Assembly (NCBI GenBank): GCA_032173965.1 | Contig: JAVUNC010000019.1 | Location: 11,457,234-11,521,233, forward strand | Source of the DNA: Sitta carolinensis | Taxonomy: Eukaryota > Chordata > Aves > Passeriformes > Sittidae | Length of the DNA: 64,000 nt | Direction of reading: 5' to 3' | Shown: one piece after another, positions 37,801-50,792 of the stretch | How positions within the stretch are numbered: position 1 is the first letter of the stretch | Layout of the letters: the number at the start of each line of letters is the position of its first letter | Notes under the pieces: generated by a model | Database searches by the model: none | Seen by the model: only the letters and a program-made list of their open reading frames with translations | What the model was told of the DNA's origin: nothing | Made by a program: the position numbers and the translations under genes

Positions 37801-40407
37801 AAAAAGGATGCTTAGAAACATTGTTTCCAGTGATTTGAGCTCTTCCTTTCACTGACACCTTCAAACGAGCCTTTGCTGTTAGGAGGATAAATCAGGCATT
37901 TAGAAATGTGGCAGATGGAGTGGGACACAGCAGTGAGTAGGAAGGGCAATTTTGTGTGCTGGACATCAATATATTTCTTTTTGCGCTCTCTAGGCAGCTC
38001 CTCCTTAACTGTTTCCAAGTGCCTGGTGCAGTCTGAGTCCCGATGATCCCGTGGAGGTCTGATGGCATCACAGTTGTCCATCAGCCAGCCAGGGGGCTTG
38101 GATGTGAAAGGTATCTTCTCCCCTGGAAAGCTGAGAGTACGGACTGCACCCCAGGGAGGAGGCAGTGTTTGATGGAACACTTTGGCACACCTGTGAAAAA
38201 TGGGTAGTGTGTGATTTGCTGTCACTGCCCTGCTTTGAGAGCCTGCAGAGGTAAATGGAGAAACCAGGCTCGTGCCACTTTAGAGCTTCCCCTGGATATT
38301 TGCTCTGTGCTGTGTTTTATGCATATTTAAACAATAAATCCAGAGCACTAATTCATAAGCATAGCATTTAACAGCTTGGGAGAGAGCTTTCCTGGAAGAA
38401 GCATTGACTGGCCAAATTTTGGAGAGCACTGCTTATGTCTAACAGACACAAAAGTATATTTGCACTGGAAACCACCTGCTGCATGGGGATTGAAAGAAGG
38501 AGTAGTTAGAGGGGCTGGACTTGAGTTTAGGAAGCCTGGAAATGGGAAAGGTTGCACATATTTTGCAAACATCTAGGCTAAAATACAAGCCACACATTCT
38601 TCTCTTCAAATTCTGTTTCACAGTCGCACTTTCCTTTTTGGAAAAAACTTGCTTTCTGGTCACCAGGCATGCACAGGAAAAATTCAATATGTGCACAAAA
38701 TGACTTCAGCAGCTGGGCTTATTGTGAGAGATGTACAAGGTGCAAACTGTCTCTTCACTCTTCTCAAAGCGGTGGAAACAGAAAAGCCTTCTGGCAGCTG
38801 CCAGTTGTCTCACCAGCAGTGCATGCTAATACCAGCATCTCACTTCCACTTCTCAGGCAAAACCCAGCTCCTAGCTGGAGTCACTGAATCACTGGAAAAT
38901 GAAGGACCAGATGTCCCCTGCTGAACTGACTGTCCCTTAGCATCTTTTCCTAGCAAAACCATGACACCAGTAATGCTTCGTTTTGTTGTTACAGGGCTTC
39001 AGAACGCAGGGACTCAAAATGCAGATGCAAGGTTGACTGAAATGTGTTTCCCAGTGAAACCCATAGCCCAATGACTGCATCTTCCCTGCAAAGGGCCATG
39101 GAAGTGCACTGGGGCACTGCCAGCCCTGGGGCAGCACTGCCATCAAATAGGCACTAGCACTCTCCAGCCGACATTCCGGCCCTCTTCAGCAACATTCCAA
39201 GGCCTGAAAAAATTTAGGTTGAAAAAAAATAAAAAGAGTCCACCCCAAGTATAGAATTAAAAAGTAACAAATAATGTGTTCTCTGGATTTGTCTTCTGCT
39301 TTTGAACCCTAGGGTTTGGTGCTTTCGAATTTACTTGGCAACCAGAAGCAAATAAAAAGCCCATAAGAGTGTTGAAATAGTAATCACATGACTCCAGGAG
39401 CTGGGACTTCCTGAAAAACAGAAGTGCAAGTACCATGTGGCACTGTCCTGCAAACTGGGGCCTGTGAGGCTTCCTCAGCAGCTCTGGCCCTATTCCTCCT
39501 CTGATCCATGAGCAAGGTTCCCATAGTTACCAGTGGGAAGCACCAGGCAAATCAGATGTAGTGCATGGCTCTGGCTGTGGCCCCTGGTTGTAAAAAGTAA
39601 TTTGGCCTCCTCTGTATCATCTGTTTGCCAGCCTCAGCAAGGCTGGGTATTCCAGGGAAAATAGCCTTCTTTATTAGAAGTGAGATGTGTGGCTGGGTTC
39701 AGCTGCACAAAGCACCATATTTATATTTATATATGTATTCTAGATCAAGAGAGCTGGTGGAACACCTTGAAAAAGACAGGCCCGTTAGGTGAGAGGCTGT
39801 GCAATGGTTTCTTCTAAAGGGAAATTTTGTTCACTTTGGAGGGCTCTAATCTGCTGTCTTTGAAGGTGGTCAGAAATGTTCCCTGACTCCTTGCTGCTTT
39901 GGCTTTACCAAAATCTGCCTCAGCTGTTTTGTTTCACCTCCAAGTGGCCTTGCCTGGCGAGGTGTCCCTCCAGCCTGGAAGAGCTCTGCCAGAGACAAGT
40001 CCTCGTGACCTGGGGACAGAGGAACGTGTTATCTGCTGTTGTCAGTCAATCTCATACCACAAGGACCCATGTGGCTGGAATTTCTGTGCTCCTTGGTCTT
40101 CCCAAGGCACCTTGCAGAAATCCCGTGTCCTTGCTCCAGGATGGCTTCCCCACTGGGACAGCTGAGACAGCAGCAGGGTTCTTTTCCCAATTTCCTTTCC
40201 CACAGGGCTGGGCCAGAGACTCACACTGGTGCACACACAGATTTTGCAATTTGGGCACAGTTTGCTCTGTTTCTTCTGTTTTCGTCTGAAGACGTATGTA
40301 CCAAAAATGCTTATCCTCTCTGTGCTGCCTGCTCGAGCAGTTCTGAGGCAGAAACAAATGCTGCATGCCCTAAACATAGGAATTGAAGCCCTGCATGTGA
40401 AGAGAAT

Positions 40408-40483
40408 TAAAAAAAAAACCCAACCCAAAACTAACAACCAAACCAAGCCAAAAAATCCTCCCAAAAAACCCAAACAAGAAAAC
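40408..40483. repeat. A/C-rich low-complexity tract
   Basis: A run of A followed by irregular AACCC, AACCA and AAAACCC units. The apparent lysine/proline/asparagine-rich frame here is a composition artefact. Confidence 0.8.
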
Positions 40484-41828
40484 TGGATGTAACTTCCTGA
40501 TTACTTAGTAGTTATGGGTTTGGGGGTTTTGCTTGGCACTTTGGAGATATGAAACTGCACCATGTGTGAGACTGGATTCTCTGTTCAAATTTCCATGCTG
40601 TCACTTGCTAGTCTGTTTCCCCCTTGGAATTTCAAACATGGCCTGTTTAAAATCTGCTCTGAGCTGAATGTTTTTATCATGATCTTTCTGGTTTGTGATG
40701 ATGCTTTAAAATGATCGAAGATGCTTCTTTGCCACCTGCCTCATGGTTAGAAGTCCCCTAGTCCCTTAGTCCCTTAAGGAATTCTGCTTTTCTGGGAAGC
40801 TGTACCCAGCTTCTCTGAAATCTTTTTGGTTCTGAGGCTGTAGAACCAGTTTGCTGGTGTGTTTGGTAGAGCAGTGTCTTACAGGCCTGATGGGAATACA
40901 GGCTTTCCCTTTTCATTTATCTCCCTTCCATGTGCACCTCAGTCACTCAGAAACTATCTGCTCCCTTTGCCTGAAGATACCAGTGTGGTATTTTGGTAAT
41001 TGTGCCAGGGCTGCTAACAGTACCTGGAGTTTATTTGCCATCGGTAGATTCCAGAGCTAACAGCTGTATTTATATGACTAGTGGCAAAAAAACCCCAGCA
41101 GGCAACAGCTGCAGGAGAAACAAGAAAAGTGAGTGGTCTTGAAGACATAATTCAAGAGGAAACATTGCAGGAAGCCAAACTGACCAGTCAAGAGAGACAT
41201 ATATCCTTGCACATCTGAAAGAGTAGATGCTATCCATTCCTCCCATTGACATGATAAGAAATCAGGGGGTTAAATTACAGGCAGGGACACTGAACTTTGG
41301 CACAAGGAAAAACTTTCTGAAGTCATGAGAGTAATGGTGTAGGCAGCTGGGTCGTCTATAAAATGGGAGAAGTGTGTATTTTATCACTGAAAGGTTTTAA
41401 GGATGTGCAACCCGCAGATTGGGTGTAGGTGACCTCGTTCTCAACATCATTTCACCAGAAAAATGTGTCTGAGAGATGAACAATCAGGAGACATCCGGCA
41501 CACCACAAAGAGAAAACTGAGATTGTGATTAGGTTGAAGGGAAAGAAGATGTGCCTTTAGGCTTTGGACGAAAATTTGGGGTTGCAGAAGAGTCAGAACA
41601 TCGGAAATTATTGGCCATGCTGGGAGAGCATAGTAAAGTCTAGGTGGCAATGCTATCCAATTTCGCACAACCTGGGAGCAGGCTGACCTTCATTCCAGGC
41701 TGGCAGCCAATTTCCTGGGTGGATTAGCCATTTATCTCATAGGACACCAGGGAAGGGAGCTGATTGCCTGCTCTGAAGCCCATGGTATATCCCACTTGTG
41801 TTTTGTCCTGTCAAGGTTTGTTCCAGGC

Positions 41829-42010
41829 TGTTGTGGTTTAGTAATGGTATTCTCCAACTTAATGCTCTCACTAAAGCCAGGCACTGCTCCCACTTCCCCC
41901 TCCAACTGGAGGCACAAAAGGCAAAGATCATGGACTAAGATGAGAACAATTTACTGGAAACAGCAAAGAGATAAGAAAATAAATGGTAACAGCAATAATA
42001 TTAATTTTAA
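41829..42010 (-). mobile_element. Avian endogenous-retrovirus LTR, 3' part, fragment
   Basis: Read on the minus strand this matches the segment at 45627-45806 (plus) over about 180 bases, including TTATTGCTGTTA, CAGTAAATTGTTCT and GATCTTTGCCTTTTGTGCCTC, and ends in CCACAACA at 41829. The pattern is that of the 3' end of a common bird ERV LTR ending in CA. There are no internal viral genes next to it, so it is an old truncated LTR. Confidence 0.65.
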
Positions 42011-42128
42011 GAGTGTACAAAAGAGAGAGAGTGATTCACATATACGTTATGCTCATGAAAGAGTGATTTTTTTGCACAGACAGATAGCAATAGAACAATG
42101 CTAATAGTCTACAACTAAAAGAGAAGAT

Positions 42129-42366
42129 ATTTAGATTAGATGTTAATAAGAAATTCTTTACTGTGAGGGTGGTGAGGCACTGAAACAGGTTGCCCAGAGA
42201 AGCTGTGGGTGCCCCATCCTTGGAAGTGTTCCTGGCCAGGTTGGATGGGGCTTTGAGCCAACTGATCTTGTGGAAGGTGTCTCTACCTATGGCAGGGCAT
42301 TGAAACTGGATGATCTTTAAACTCCTTTCTAACCCAAACCATGCTGTGATTCTGTGATTCTATGAA
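42129..42366 (+). mobile_element. CR1 LINE, 3' end fragment
   Basis: It begins with the 'aagaaattctttactgtgagggtggtgag' CR1 stretch, continues through 'ggttgcccagagaagctgtggg' and ends with GTGATTCTGTGATTCTATGA, the CR1 terminal repeat. It is 5'-truncated and sits about 120 bases from the LTR fragment at 41829-42010. Confidence 0.93.
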
Positions 42367-43934
42367 AATAATATATATGGTTAACCCTGACTTATGGCTA
42401 ACAACATGAAATAAAGGTTTTAGAAGCTGCCAGAACCTGCAGATTGTAAGAAGAGGGCTGATGTACATGCAGCCAACCATGTCTGATCAGTAGCTACATG
42501 GACTAGACAGCAGCAGGAAAAATGGCAGGAAAGAGAAACATTGCTGATAACAAAGGCAAGGTACCAGCTTAATCACCCTCCTGTCTGGGGAAGAGGGACT
42601 GGATAAAGAAGCAGAACCTGTGAAGAAAAAAGAGGCAAAACCAAAGTATGAGGTAAAGCAAGTGACACAGTCAGGACTGATCCAGGGCCTTTGGTCAGCT
42701 GCGGGCTGAATTATGGCAACATGACAAATGAGCAACAGAGGTGTGAGGCTGTACCTGAAGCCAGTCAGGTCACAACATCTGCCACATCCAGCTCATCCCC
42801 AGCTCCTCAGAGAGCCTGACTCAGCACAGGGCTCTCCTGCAGATGGCTTTGTGTGGCAAAGACCCCGCTGAAGTGAAGTGTCTGCATGAGACACTGCCAC
42901 AAAAGGGACACACGTCAAATGACATCCACGCTGAAGGCAAGAAACAAAGTTACAGCTCAGGATGAAGGCAGGGCATCTGTGCTGGCAAAACATCAACTTT
43001 ATTAAGGTTAGAGCCTTCAAACTTGTCTTGCTCTGGGATTTTCTGTAAGCTGTGTACATCAAGGCACGTTTCAAGATAATCAGGCTGTCTGTTTCAAAAA
43101 GAAAAATGTTAAAATTTGGCATCTTCTTATCAACAGGGACAGAAAATGTCTAGAAAACATCGGTAGTGGCACAGCTTGTAATGCCTACAAACTTGTCTTG
43201 TTTTGCAGCATTCTTCTAGGTCTGTGCTTCAAAGCGTGCTCAGAACAGTCTGTCTGGTTAATTTTAAGGTAAGAACACTGAAATTAAGGGTAAAAGGCTG
43301 AATACTTTTTTTTTAGTGCATTATTCTGGAGGTACATCTTCAGGCATTTCAACCCCTTAAGGTCCTTTACAGGTACACATGAAGAAGGTGCACATATAGA
43401 CAGACTTGTCCTGGCCTCTAAAAATGCAAGGACTCTCACCAAATTATGGATCCTCAGATGGGTCTTTGGTGGTTTATTTTGGAGGTTTCAAGAATCTAGA
43501 AAGGGTCTGACTAATTTTTCCTAAATAGTCATGATTTGTCCTGAATCTTAACAGATGACTGATAACTTAACAGATAAATCATTGCCCACTAAGCAGATTT
43601 TCAGTGGCAAGCAGCACAAAGATTTTTCTCTGATGATAAAATGTTCACGTCCTGCACATGCTGTTCTCCTCATCATGATCCCCATACACATCTCCATGAT
43701 CCACAGCACAGAGTCTTCAAGATTAACTCTTTTGTCAAGATTCATTTGGACACATGTCACACTTCAGGGGAAGGGTGAGGTTATCAGCAAGGCTCTAAAA
43801 AACTCTTAAGTGTCAGTTACTCTTGCTCTCAAAACTTCACTTACGATCAAATCAACTCAGGCCAAAAGGCAAATCTCTCAGTTACTAAGATGCTTTGTGG
43901 AGCGTCTCTTTTCCACAACCAGTGGCTAAAAAAG

Positions 43935-44095
43935 TAGGATCACAAAATGTTTTAGGTTGAAAAAGGCCTCTAGGATCACGAGTCCTGTTGTTAACCTAAC
44001 ACGCCAAAGTCCACCACTAAACCATGTCCCCAACCACCACGTCCACACGTCTTTTCCATACCTTCAGGAATGGTGATCCCAGCACTTCCTAAGTG
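43935..44095 (-). mobile_element. CR1-like LINE 3' end fragment, diverged
   Basis: The plus strand reads GGATCACAAAATG, then TTTAGGTTGAAAAAGGCCTC and 'gtccaccactaaaccatgtcccc'. This is the reverse complement of a bird CR1-type 3' end. Similarity fades after about 44095. Confidence 0.75.
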
Positions 44096-45599
44096 ATGAG
44101 AGAAACTCTTTAATGTGTTTGTTTTCCAAGCACTGCTGTGGGCTAAGTCCAGGATAGAACAAAGCGAGGACACCTCTTGTAGCTGCATGTCTTTCTTTTT
44201 GCAGTGAATTAAGGATACCCAAGGAGATTTGGAAAACACACCAGGATTCCACAAAGGATTGGGTCATCAGCCACTTGGAAAAACATGTGTAAGAGGTAAA
44301 TGCTAGAAGTTAAACTTATCTCCTTGGTCAGGATACAGCTTCTGCCTTGTGCATGTGGCTTACATCTGAAAGATGTCATAGCAGGCAGCAGAGCAGCAGT
44401 GAGCACCACTGTTGTGGACGCTCAATAAAAACGGGGACCTGCTTTTCCAGATAAAGATAGGGCAATCCACAACATCTGTCTTGCTCCTGAACTGGCATTT
44501 TTCCTGGACAGAGAATGCTTTCAGAGCCTTGCTTCAAGTAGCTATGTTCTAGATCTGCGAGTTCATCTTGAAATAATAGTTGGCAGCCCAAAGCGATGTA
44601 ACATTTAGCATGCTTTAAAGGACCATATGGAATAAGTTACACTGGAATAAAACAAACACCAGTCTCTCACATCCAGTGTTATTGTTAACAACTTACTGGG
44701 CTGTGTGTATTTTTCAGCAGTAAGGATGACTCACTAAATAACAGGATAATACCATGGATCACTAACATGTTGTGGTCTGTGGCCACAGGAAGGGTTTACT
44801 TTTATTGTGTACATGTTGGCAGCCACAGCACACCAGCAGCAAATCCAGAAGTTTATTGCTGCATCTAGGGCAGAAGCATAAGATCTCTGCTTGGAGCCTT
44901 TTTGTAAGCCAAAAAAATAACATGGGATAATTCTCCTATCATGCTTGCCAGGCTGCAGCAAAAGCAATGAGCTGGGAATTAGAGGCTGTCACCTTGGATT
45001 TGCTTCCTTGCTCTGGTGTGTGGATATGGCAAGCACTGCTGCTGGGAGGGGGCTCTTTCAAAGAGATGGGATCCCTGTACCCACACTAAAGCCTGGAGGC
45101 ATGGTTGCCTCTTTTAGAAACAAGTGTCAAGTCAAGCTGGTTTGGAAGGGTGAAGAGGTTGTAGAGCAAGAGATATATTTGTTCACCAAACCCCAGGCCC
45201 CTGCAGAAATCCTGAGGGTGGTGAGGGAGGCCTTAGATGGACCAGCACGACCCATCAGCTGCTTCATGACTCCTCAGGCTTCTCTGCCTGAGGCTGAAAC
45301 CATGCCCATGTCCCTGTGGCCAGGCCACTTATCACCTCCACAGAGCTCATGTGCTGTCCCTTTCTTCCTAAGACTTGTTAAGATGTGAGACCTCCCTGTA
45401 GCCTGGGGACCTTGGTATCTGCAGGGTGTAGCAGCCAGCAGGGGACATGGTTGGGACCAGGAGGTTATTTGGTACCCCTCACATCATTGCCAGGAGCAGG
45501 GGGAAGGGAAACGCTCCTGGGCAGAAGGGGTTCCTCCTGATGGAGCACAAGTGGCTGAGGGAGCCCTCAGATACTACTGTTATCAGGGAGGTTGTTCTA

Positions 45600-45806
45600 T
45601 GTGAGTTGTTTCTTTACCTCCTCTGACATTCAGTATTATTGCTGTTATTGTCCATTTTCTTATCTCATTGCTGTTTCCAGTAAATTGTTCTTGTCTCAAC
45701 CTGTGATCTTTGCCTTTTGTGCCTCCAATTGGAAGAGAGAGGGAGGAGCACAGAGTGATTTTAGTGGCTGAATTAAACTGGGGAATACCATTCCTAAACC
45801 ACAACA
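45600..45806 (+). mobile_element. Avian endogenous-retrovirus LTR, 3' part, fragment
   Basis: This is the partner of the fragment at 41829-42010 in the opposite orientation. Shared segments include TTATTGCTGTTA, TTTTCTTATCTC, CAGTAAATTGTTCTTGTCTC and the terminal CTAAACCACAACA (end 45806). The LTR may extend leftward to about 45.4 kb, but I cannot fix its start. No viral coding region is seen around it. Confidence 0.65.
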
Positions 45807-46504
45807 AGGAAGCATTTTCTAGGCCGTTTCCAAGAGGGGCTCAAGGAAACCTTTGCCTGGAGGGACATAGAAGGGCAGCAATAGTTTTGCAGGCGCCATT
45901 CCTGCACTCTCCATGTTTTGTCATTTTTACATTTTCCTCTGTTTTCCTGCTTTTGCTTGTATTCAAGGGTAAAAAACCTCCAAATTGATGTTCCAGTGAA
46001 AGAAGGAACATCTCTCTGGAAGAGGGAGAAATGATGTGTGGTGGTGCCATGCAGGATTAGTCTGCAGCCTCCAGGGCACACTGTGGTCTGTGGGATAACC
46101 TGGGAAATACCACAGGGACAAAAGTTCTGGTGAAACTCATCCTGAGCAGAGCTAGAAAGCCCCGGGGGACTGATGGCAGGAAAAGGATTTTATATATTAT
46201 TCAGTGCACTTTATCCCCATGAGGAGTAAAGCAACCCAAGTGCTGAATCTCCTGCCTGGCAAGAGAAAATCTATACCTGAACAGCTCTCTGTGTCAGAAG
46301 TTATTCCTGAGCATTTGTCTTTTTTGGTTATTTAGAGATAAGTCATTAATCATTGTTAAGCTGAGTGGAATCCAAACTAGTCTTCCCACTGTATCTTTAC
46401 CCAATACTCAAATTTTGCAGAATACCAATTCTGTTAGCATCTTCCATCTCCTATGCCCACCTTTCTCCATAAATAAACTGATGTGGTATCCTCCAGAGTG
46501 AAAA

Positions 46505-46863
46505 TCCTCTCCTCTCCTCTCCTCTCCTCTCCTCTCCTCTCCTCTCCTCTCCTCTCCTCTCCTCTCCTCTCCTCTCCTCTCCTCTCCTCTCCTCTCCTCT
46601 CCTCTCCTCTCCTCTCCTCTCCTCTCCTCTCCTCTCCTCTCCTCTCCTCTCCTCTCCTCTCCTCTCCTCTCCTCTCCTCTCCTCTCCTCTCCTCTCCTCT
46701 CCTCTCCTCTCCTCTCCTCTCCTCTCCTCTCCTCTCCTCTCCTCTCCTCTCCTCTCCTCTCCTCTCCTCTCCTCTCCTCTCCTCTCCTCTCCTCTCTCTC
46801 CTCTCCTCTCCTCTCCTCTCCTCTCCTCTCCTCTCCTCTCCTCTCCTCTCCTCTCCTCTCTCT
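46505..46863. repeat. (CCTCT)n pentanucleotide microsatellite, about 71 units
   Basis: From 46506 there are 58 perfect CCTCT units to 46795, then one four-base CTCT unit (46796-46799), then 12 perfect units to 46859 and a final CTCT. The minus strand is pure AGAGG. The single one-base-short unit shifts the phase; otherwise the array shows no substitution. Frames through it give endless RGEER or SSPLL repeats and are not genes. Confidence 0.99.
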
Positions 46864-48179
46864 GATAGAAATGTCAGGGTTCAGCATTCCAAGGATTTGG
46901 GAAAGATCCTAAAAACAAACATTCCCAACTCAGGAGGAAGTTCAGCATTAAATATAAGAGAAATCCAAATATGTTGAAGAATGGAAATCAAAATAACTTT
47001 GCCTTTGCCCTGCAGTGACCCCATGCAATAAGAATATATTTATGATTAGATAACAGTGGTGGTTGGAGCCCTAAGTAGGAATAAACTGAGTTTTGAAGAC
47101 CTCCAGGTTTACTGTATCTTTGCTATGTTTTTCCCCTATGTGTTGCCCAAGTAATTTTGAGTTCCCCAAAGATCAACTCCAGAATGAATGCCCACTCATA
47201 AATTCCTGCTTTACTTGTAAATTGTCAGAAAACACTACCACTACTTAAAGCTGTCATATTGTTGCCTCTTCCTGTAAGAATAGGAAGATGATTTTTTTGC
47301 AAGAAAACCAAAGAAGAGACCTGGACATGTTCAGATTTTTCTTGAAGAGGCCTCATTCCTGGGCCAAATCAGATTTCAATTGGCAAATGGGTCTGCAGGT
47401 TTCTAGGCTGGGAACAGGCGGAGCCATTGCACAAAGCCCATTTTGCTAGGACAAAGGCAGTAATGTGTGTCTGGCCAGAGAAGTGGCTCAGTCTGTCAGC
47501 ATGTCCTCAGAATCTGCTCCAAACTTCTGACCTCCTAGAAAAAAGACAGAGATGGTGTCCAAACACTATCCTTCAGGAATAACCATAAAAGCATTAAGGT
47601 GTCTGGAGGAGAGGAATATGCTGTGGGCTTACTTACTTACAGAGCCAGTTTGCAAAATCCTTACTGAGCGAATTCAGGGTGTAGCTCTCCTCTCTGATTT
47701 CTTTTGGGGGATGCTCTCTTCTTGGGCACACTGTAAACCACAAAGGTGGCTTTGCCTTCTCACACGAAAGTCTCAATTCAGGGACTGACTGTGGATGTCT
47801 GGTGCAAAGACTTTCTTCAGTTGTGTTGCCTGAAACCGAAGTGTGTTTGGCTCTGTTTTTTTTAAATCCCCTGAGGTTCAGGAGCACAAGCCACCAGTGC
47901 ATCTAGAAGTCCTGTGTGCTTGGCTCCTTTCATGAGACACAGGACAAATTCCTGCTCCCTTCAAGTGCCACCAGGGTCAAAGGCCAGCAGGAACAGGCAC
48001 GGAGCTCAGCTCTGCCCTTAACCCCTCACTCCTGGTGTTTGTGCTGCCCCGACTCAGCTCGGCAGCCTTTGGATTGTGAGAAAGAGCAGAGCTCCCCCTT
48101 CCCCCTCTCCTGCCTGCACTCTGGCAGGGAATGGAGTGTGGGAGGACCTTGCGGCGGATGCTCGGAGACTGCAGCACTC

Positions 48180-48400
48180 ATAATGACTAGTCACTTATAA
48201 AAGATGTTAGTGATACTATCACTGGTGCTTTATGTGGCGCTTCATATTCATGGCTGGGTCTCTGAATGAGATCCCATCCGCTCCCCGCAAGGGGCAGAAC
48301 AAACCCCAGCGGGTCCCATGGCTAATCAATAGTAAACATTAATAACAGCCAGTGCACTGATAACAGCAATAAATATTAGTGATAACACGGCCTGCCTGGA
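48180..48400. promoter_or_regulatory. GATA-rich candidate enhancer/promoter block
   Basis: An AT-rich, repeat-free block holds four GATA cores. Two form the inverted pair GTGATACTATCAC (48210-48222); the others are GATAA at 48359-48363 and 48381-48385. It also has CTTATAAAAG (48194-48203, CArG-like and TATA-like), the palindrome TGACTAGTCA (48184-48193), and a GTAAACA forkhead-type core in TAGTAAACATTAA. Cardiac expression of mammalian SLC8A1 depends on GATA and CArG elements. The block lies about 24 kb upstream of exon 2, so a link is conceivable but unproven. Confidence 0.35.
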
Positions 48401-50399
48401 AATGCTCCTGAGAGAGGGAGGGGGGCACAAGGGCAGTCTGCCTTGGGGCTGGCAACCGAGAGATGACTGAGGCCACCAGGGCTTTGTCTACCAGGCCTCA
48501 CTGCCCCAGGCCCTGGACCAAATGGAAATAACAAATTAAATAAGTCCCAGCTTTTCCAGCTCCGTCCTGCCATCCTCTTCCTGGCCTGCCCAGCACAGCT
48601 GTTGAGTAGCGCCTTGCTCAGGGACCACATGTATCAGCTGGTCTTTGTGCTCTCAGGGAAAAGAAAGCTCAAAATCTGGCGGGGGGAGAAAGAGGAAAAA
48701 TCAAGGAAGAATTTTTATATATCAACAGGTTCACAGCAACCTATGAACCAGGACCACATCCAATAGAAATGTGGATGGAAGCAATCTGAGTAAGAGTGAA
48801 ATGCAAAAATGTTATTTCATAGCATTAGCAGCTAAAAGATTTATTTCTTAGTGGCTCACTACCAATTTAAAAGCTATCTATTGACCCAAATTATTTAAGG
48901 ATTGATTTCTGTGCTAGAATTCCTGTAGGCAGGTGGCACGTGTTTAAAAGATACCTCTCAAAAGCATCCAAGTTTGCCTAGCACAGACAAAGGAAACCAG
49001 ACAAAGATGTGTATTTCTGTAGGGTGAAAACTGAGGAAAGTGGGAATATCTGTGGAGATGCTGGCTAAATAAGGGAAGATGGGGGCATTGGCCCTTTCAA
49101 CTGCAGACTATGGGGTCTTTCAACTCTACTATGGGGTTACAAGCAAACACTTCCATTATGCTCTTCTTATGAAAGCATTTTCATTCATGACTGGAAATGT
49201 TTATGACATTTGTGGTCGAGTGATTTCCCTTTACGATCATCCTTCATATCTGTGGAAATGTCCTACAATTTCAATCATACTCCTGGTAATATTTTCAGTT
49301 CTTTCTGTGTAATTTCACTTCACTTGATCTGATTTTTTTTTCCAGTCTATTAACCAGCTGAAAAATGACAAAGCTTTACCTAGAACTTTGCAGTGGTACT
49401 AGGAATACAATATTATACCACCTGAAAACACATGAACTGTTAACACAAAGCCATTCACTAGCTTTTAAAGAAAAATCTCATGTTTAACTGTACCACCGTA
49501 TACCAACCAGATTTTAAGCCAAGGCTATAAAAAGCTTTTTTGTGTTCTTTTAACAAAACACTTGGTGAATAAAGCCTCTCTGCCAAGGCTATACTCTGTT
49601 TTTGTGACAGTGCCCAATTCCCAGAGCTGACACATTTCTGTGCTAGTTTAAGGAGACCTATTACTTCAGTATTTTGGAAATATTCACAACAGCACACAGC
49701 TGTTTTTGCTGGAGCTGACTTTCACAACACTGTAATGGCAGTTAAAACTGTACCAAAAATCCTTGCACAGGATGTAATCAACCTCAAATCTACAGAGAAA
49801 CATTGGGAAACTGCCTTCAAGTGCCAAGAAAAACAACAGCCGTTTACAACAGGCTCTTCCTAATGTCCAGTCAGCTCAACCCAAGTGAAACATGTTTCTC
49901 AAAATGAAAGTAGCGCAGAGCAGGCAAGAAAAAGCCCTTGACTTTTTAAATTATTTTTTTCTAAATAGAAACACAGAGAGACTCTGACACTGGCAACCAC
50001 CACTGATCCTTCCTGCCCACTGAAGCTCTGTCATCACCCAGTCTGTAAATCCACTTCTTGAGTGATAAAACTCCTGGTTTCCAACATTTTTCTCTTGCCT
50101 CCTTCAGAAAGTTCCTGTCCCTCCAGCGGCAAAGCTGTTTTATGTCATGTCTCCTACTCAGAGAGCTTAACCATTATCCAGCTATTGGAGCCATCCCATT
50201 GCCCCAGATTTACGGTTTTTCCCAGGATGTCAGTCCAACCCAATCCCCAGGTGATCCCAAGAAATGCCTGAGCCGCTCTTCACTTACCCCGGCCGAGGCG
50301 CAGCAGTTGTGGGTAATGCAGAATGGAAAAAAGCCCTCGTATGATAGTGTCTCTATATTTACCAGAAAGAAAGGAGCTGGGGTGCTTGTCCTTTAAGTG

Positions 50400-50600
50400 T
50401 CTCTAAAGATGGTTTGCATAGCTGGATCTCAGCTTATCTATGCTTTTCTGCTTTTGCTTCCATACATGGATCTGTTCCCAACAGTAACTCCAAGCTGTCG
50501 AAAAGAAGCTATCTGGCAGCTTTCAGCTTCATCTGACACGTAAATGAGCGTGAATAAATAATTACATTTTCTGCCGTCTCCTTTTTTTTTCTCTTGATTT
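50400..50600. promoter_or_regulatory. Candidate conserved non-coding element
   Basis: A repeat-free block with GGTTTGCATAGC, CTTATCTATGC (GATA core), GACACGTAAATGAGCG and AATAAATAATTAC. Looks like regulatory DNA by motif density only; its right flank runs into a T9 tract. Confidence 0.22.
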
Positions 50601-50764
50601 GCACCTCAGGACACCTTTTCTTTCTTTCCTTCTCCCCAGATTAACATTTTGCTGTTTTTCCCAAAGTAATTCCTAGGGGAAAAGCAAACAGAAATGACCC
50701 AGGCAGATTTTTCTTCTCTCCTTCCCGCAGGCTCACATAATTTTATTCTCATAAATATCTTTTC

Positions 50765-50792
50765 TTTTTTTTTTTTTTTTTTTTTTTTTTTT
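50765..50792. repeat. T28 homopolymer
   Basis: Twenty-eight consecutive T. No SINE or LINE body is recognised beside it, so it need not be a retrotransposon tail. Confidence 0.9.

Noticed and set aside
44945..45388. A 147-codon plus-strand frame ahead of the LTR fragment
   Set aside because: Considered as possible retroviral internal sequence, but no viral protein motif is visible and the frame reads like non-coding DNA.
46408..46977. Long frames of RGEER or SSPLL repeats
   Set aside because: They are the direct translation of the (CCTCT)n microsatellite; every frame is open because the unit has no stop.
50765..50792. T28 run considered as the tail of a minus-strand retrotransposon
   Set aside because: No element body recognised on either side; a simple homopolymer explains it.
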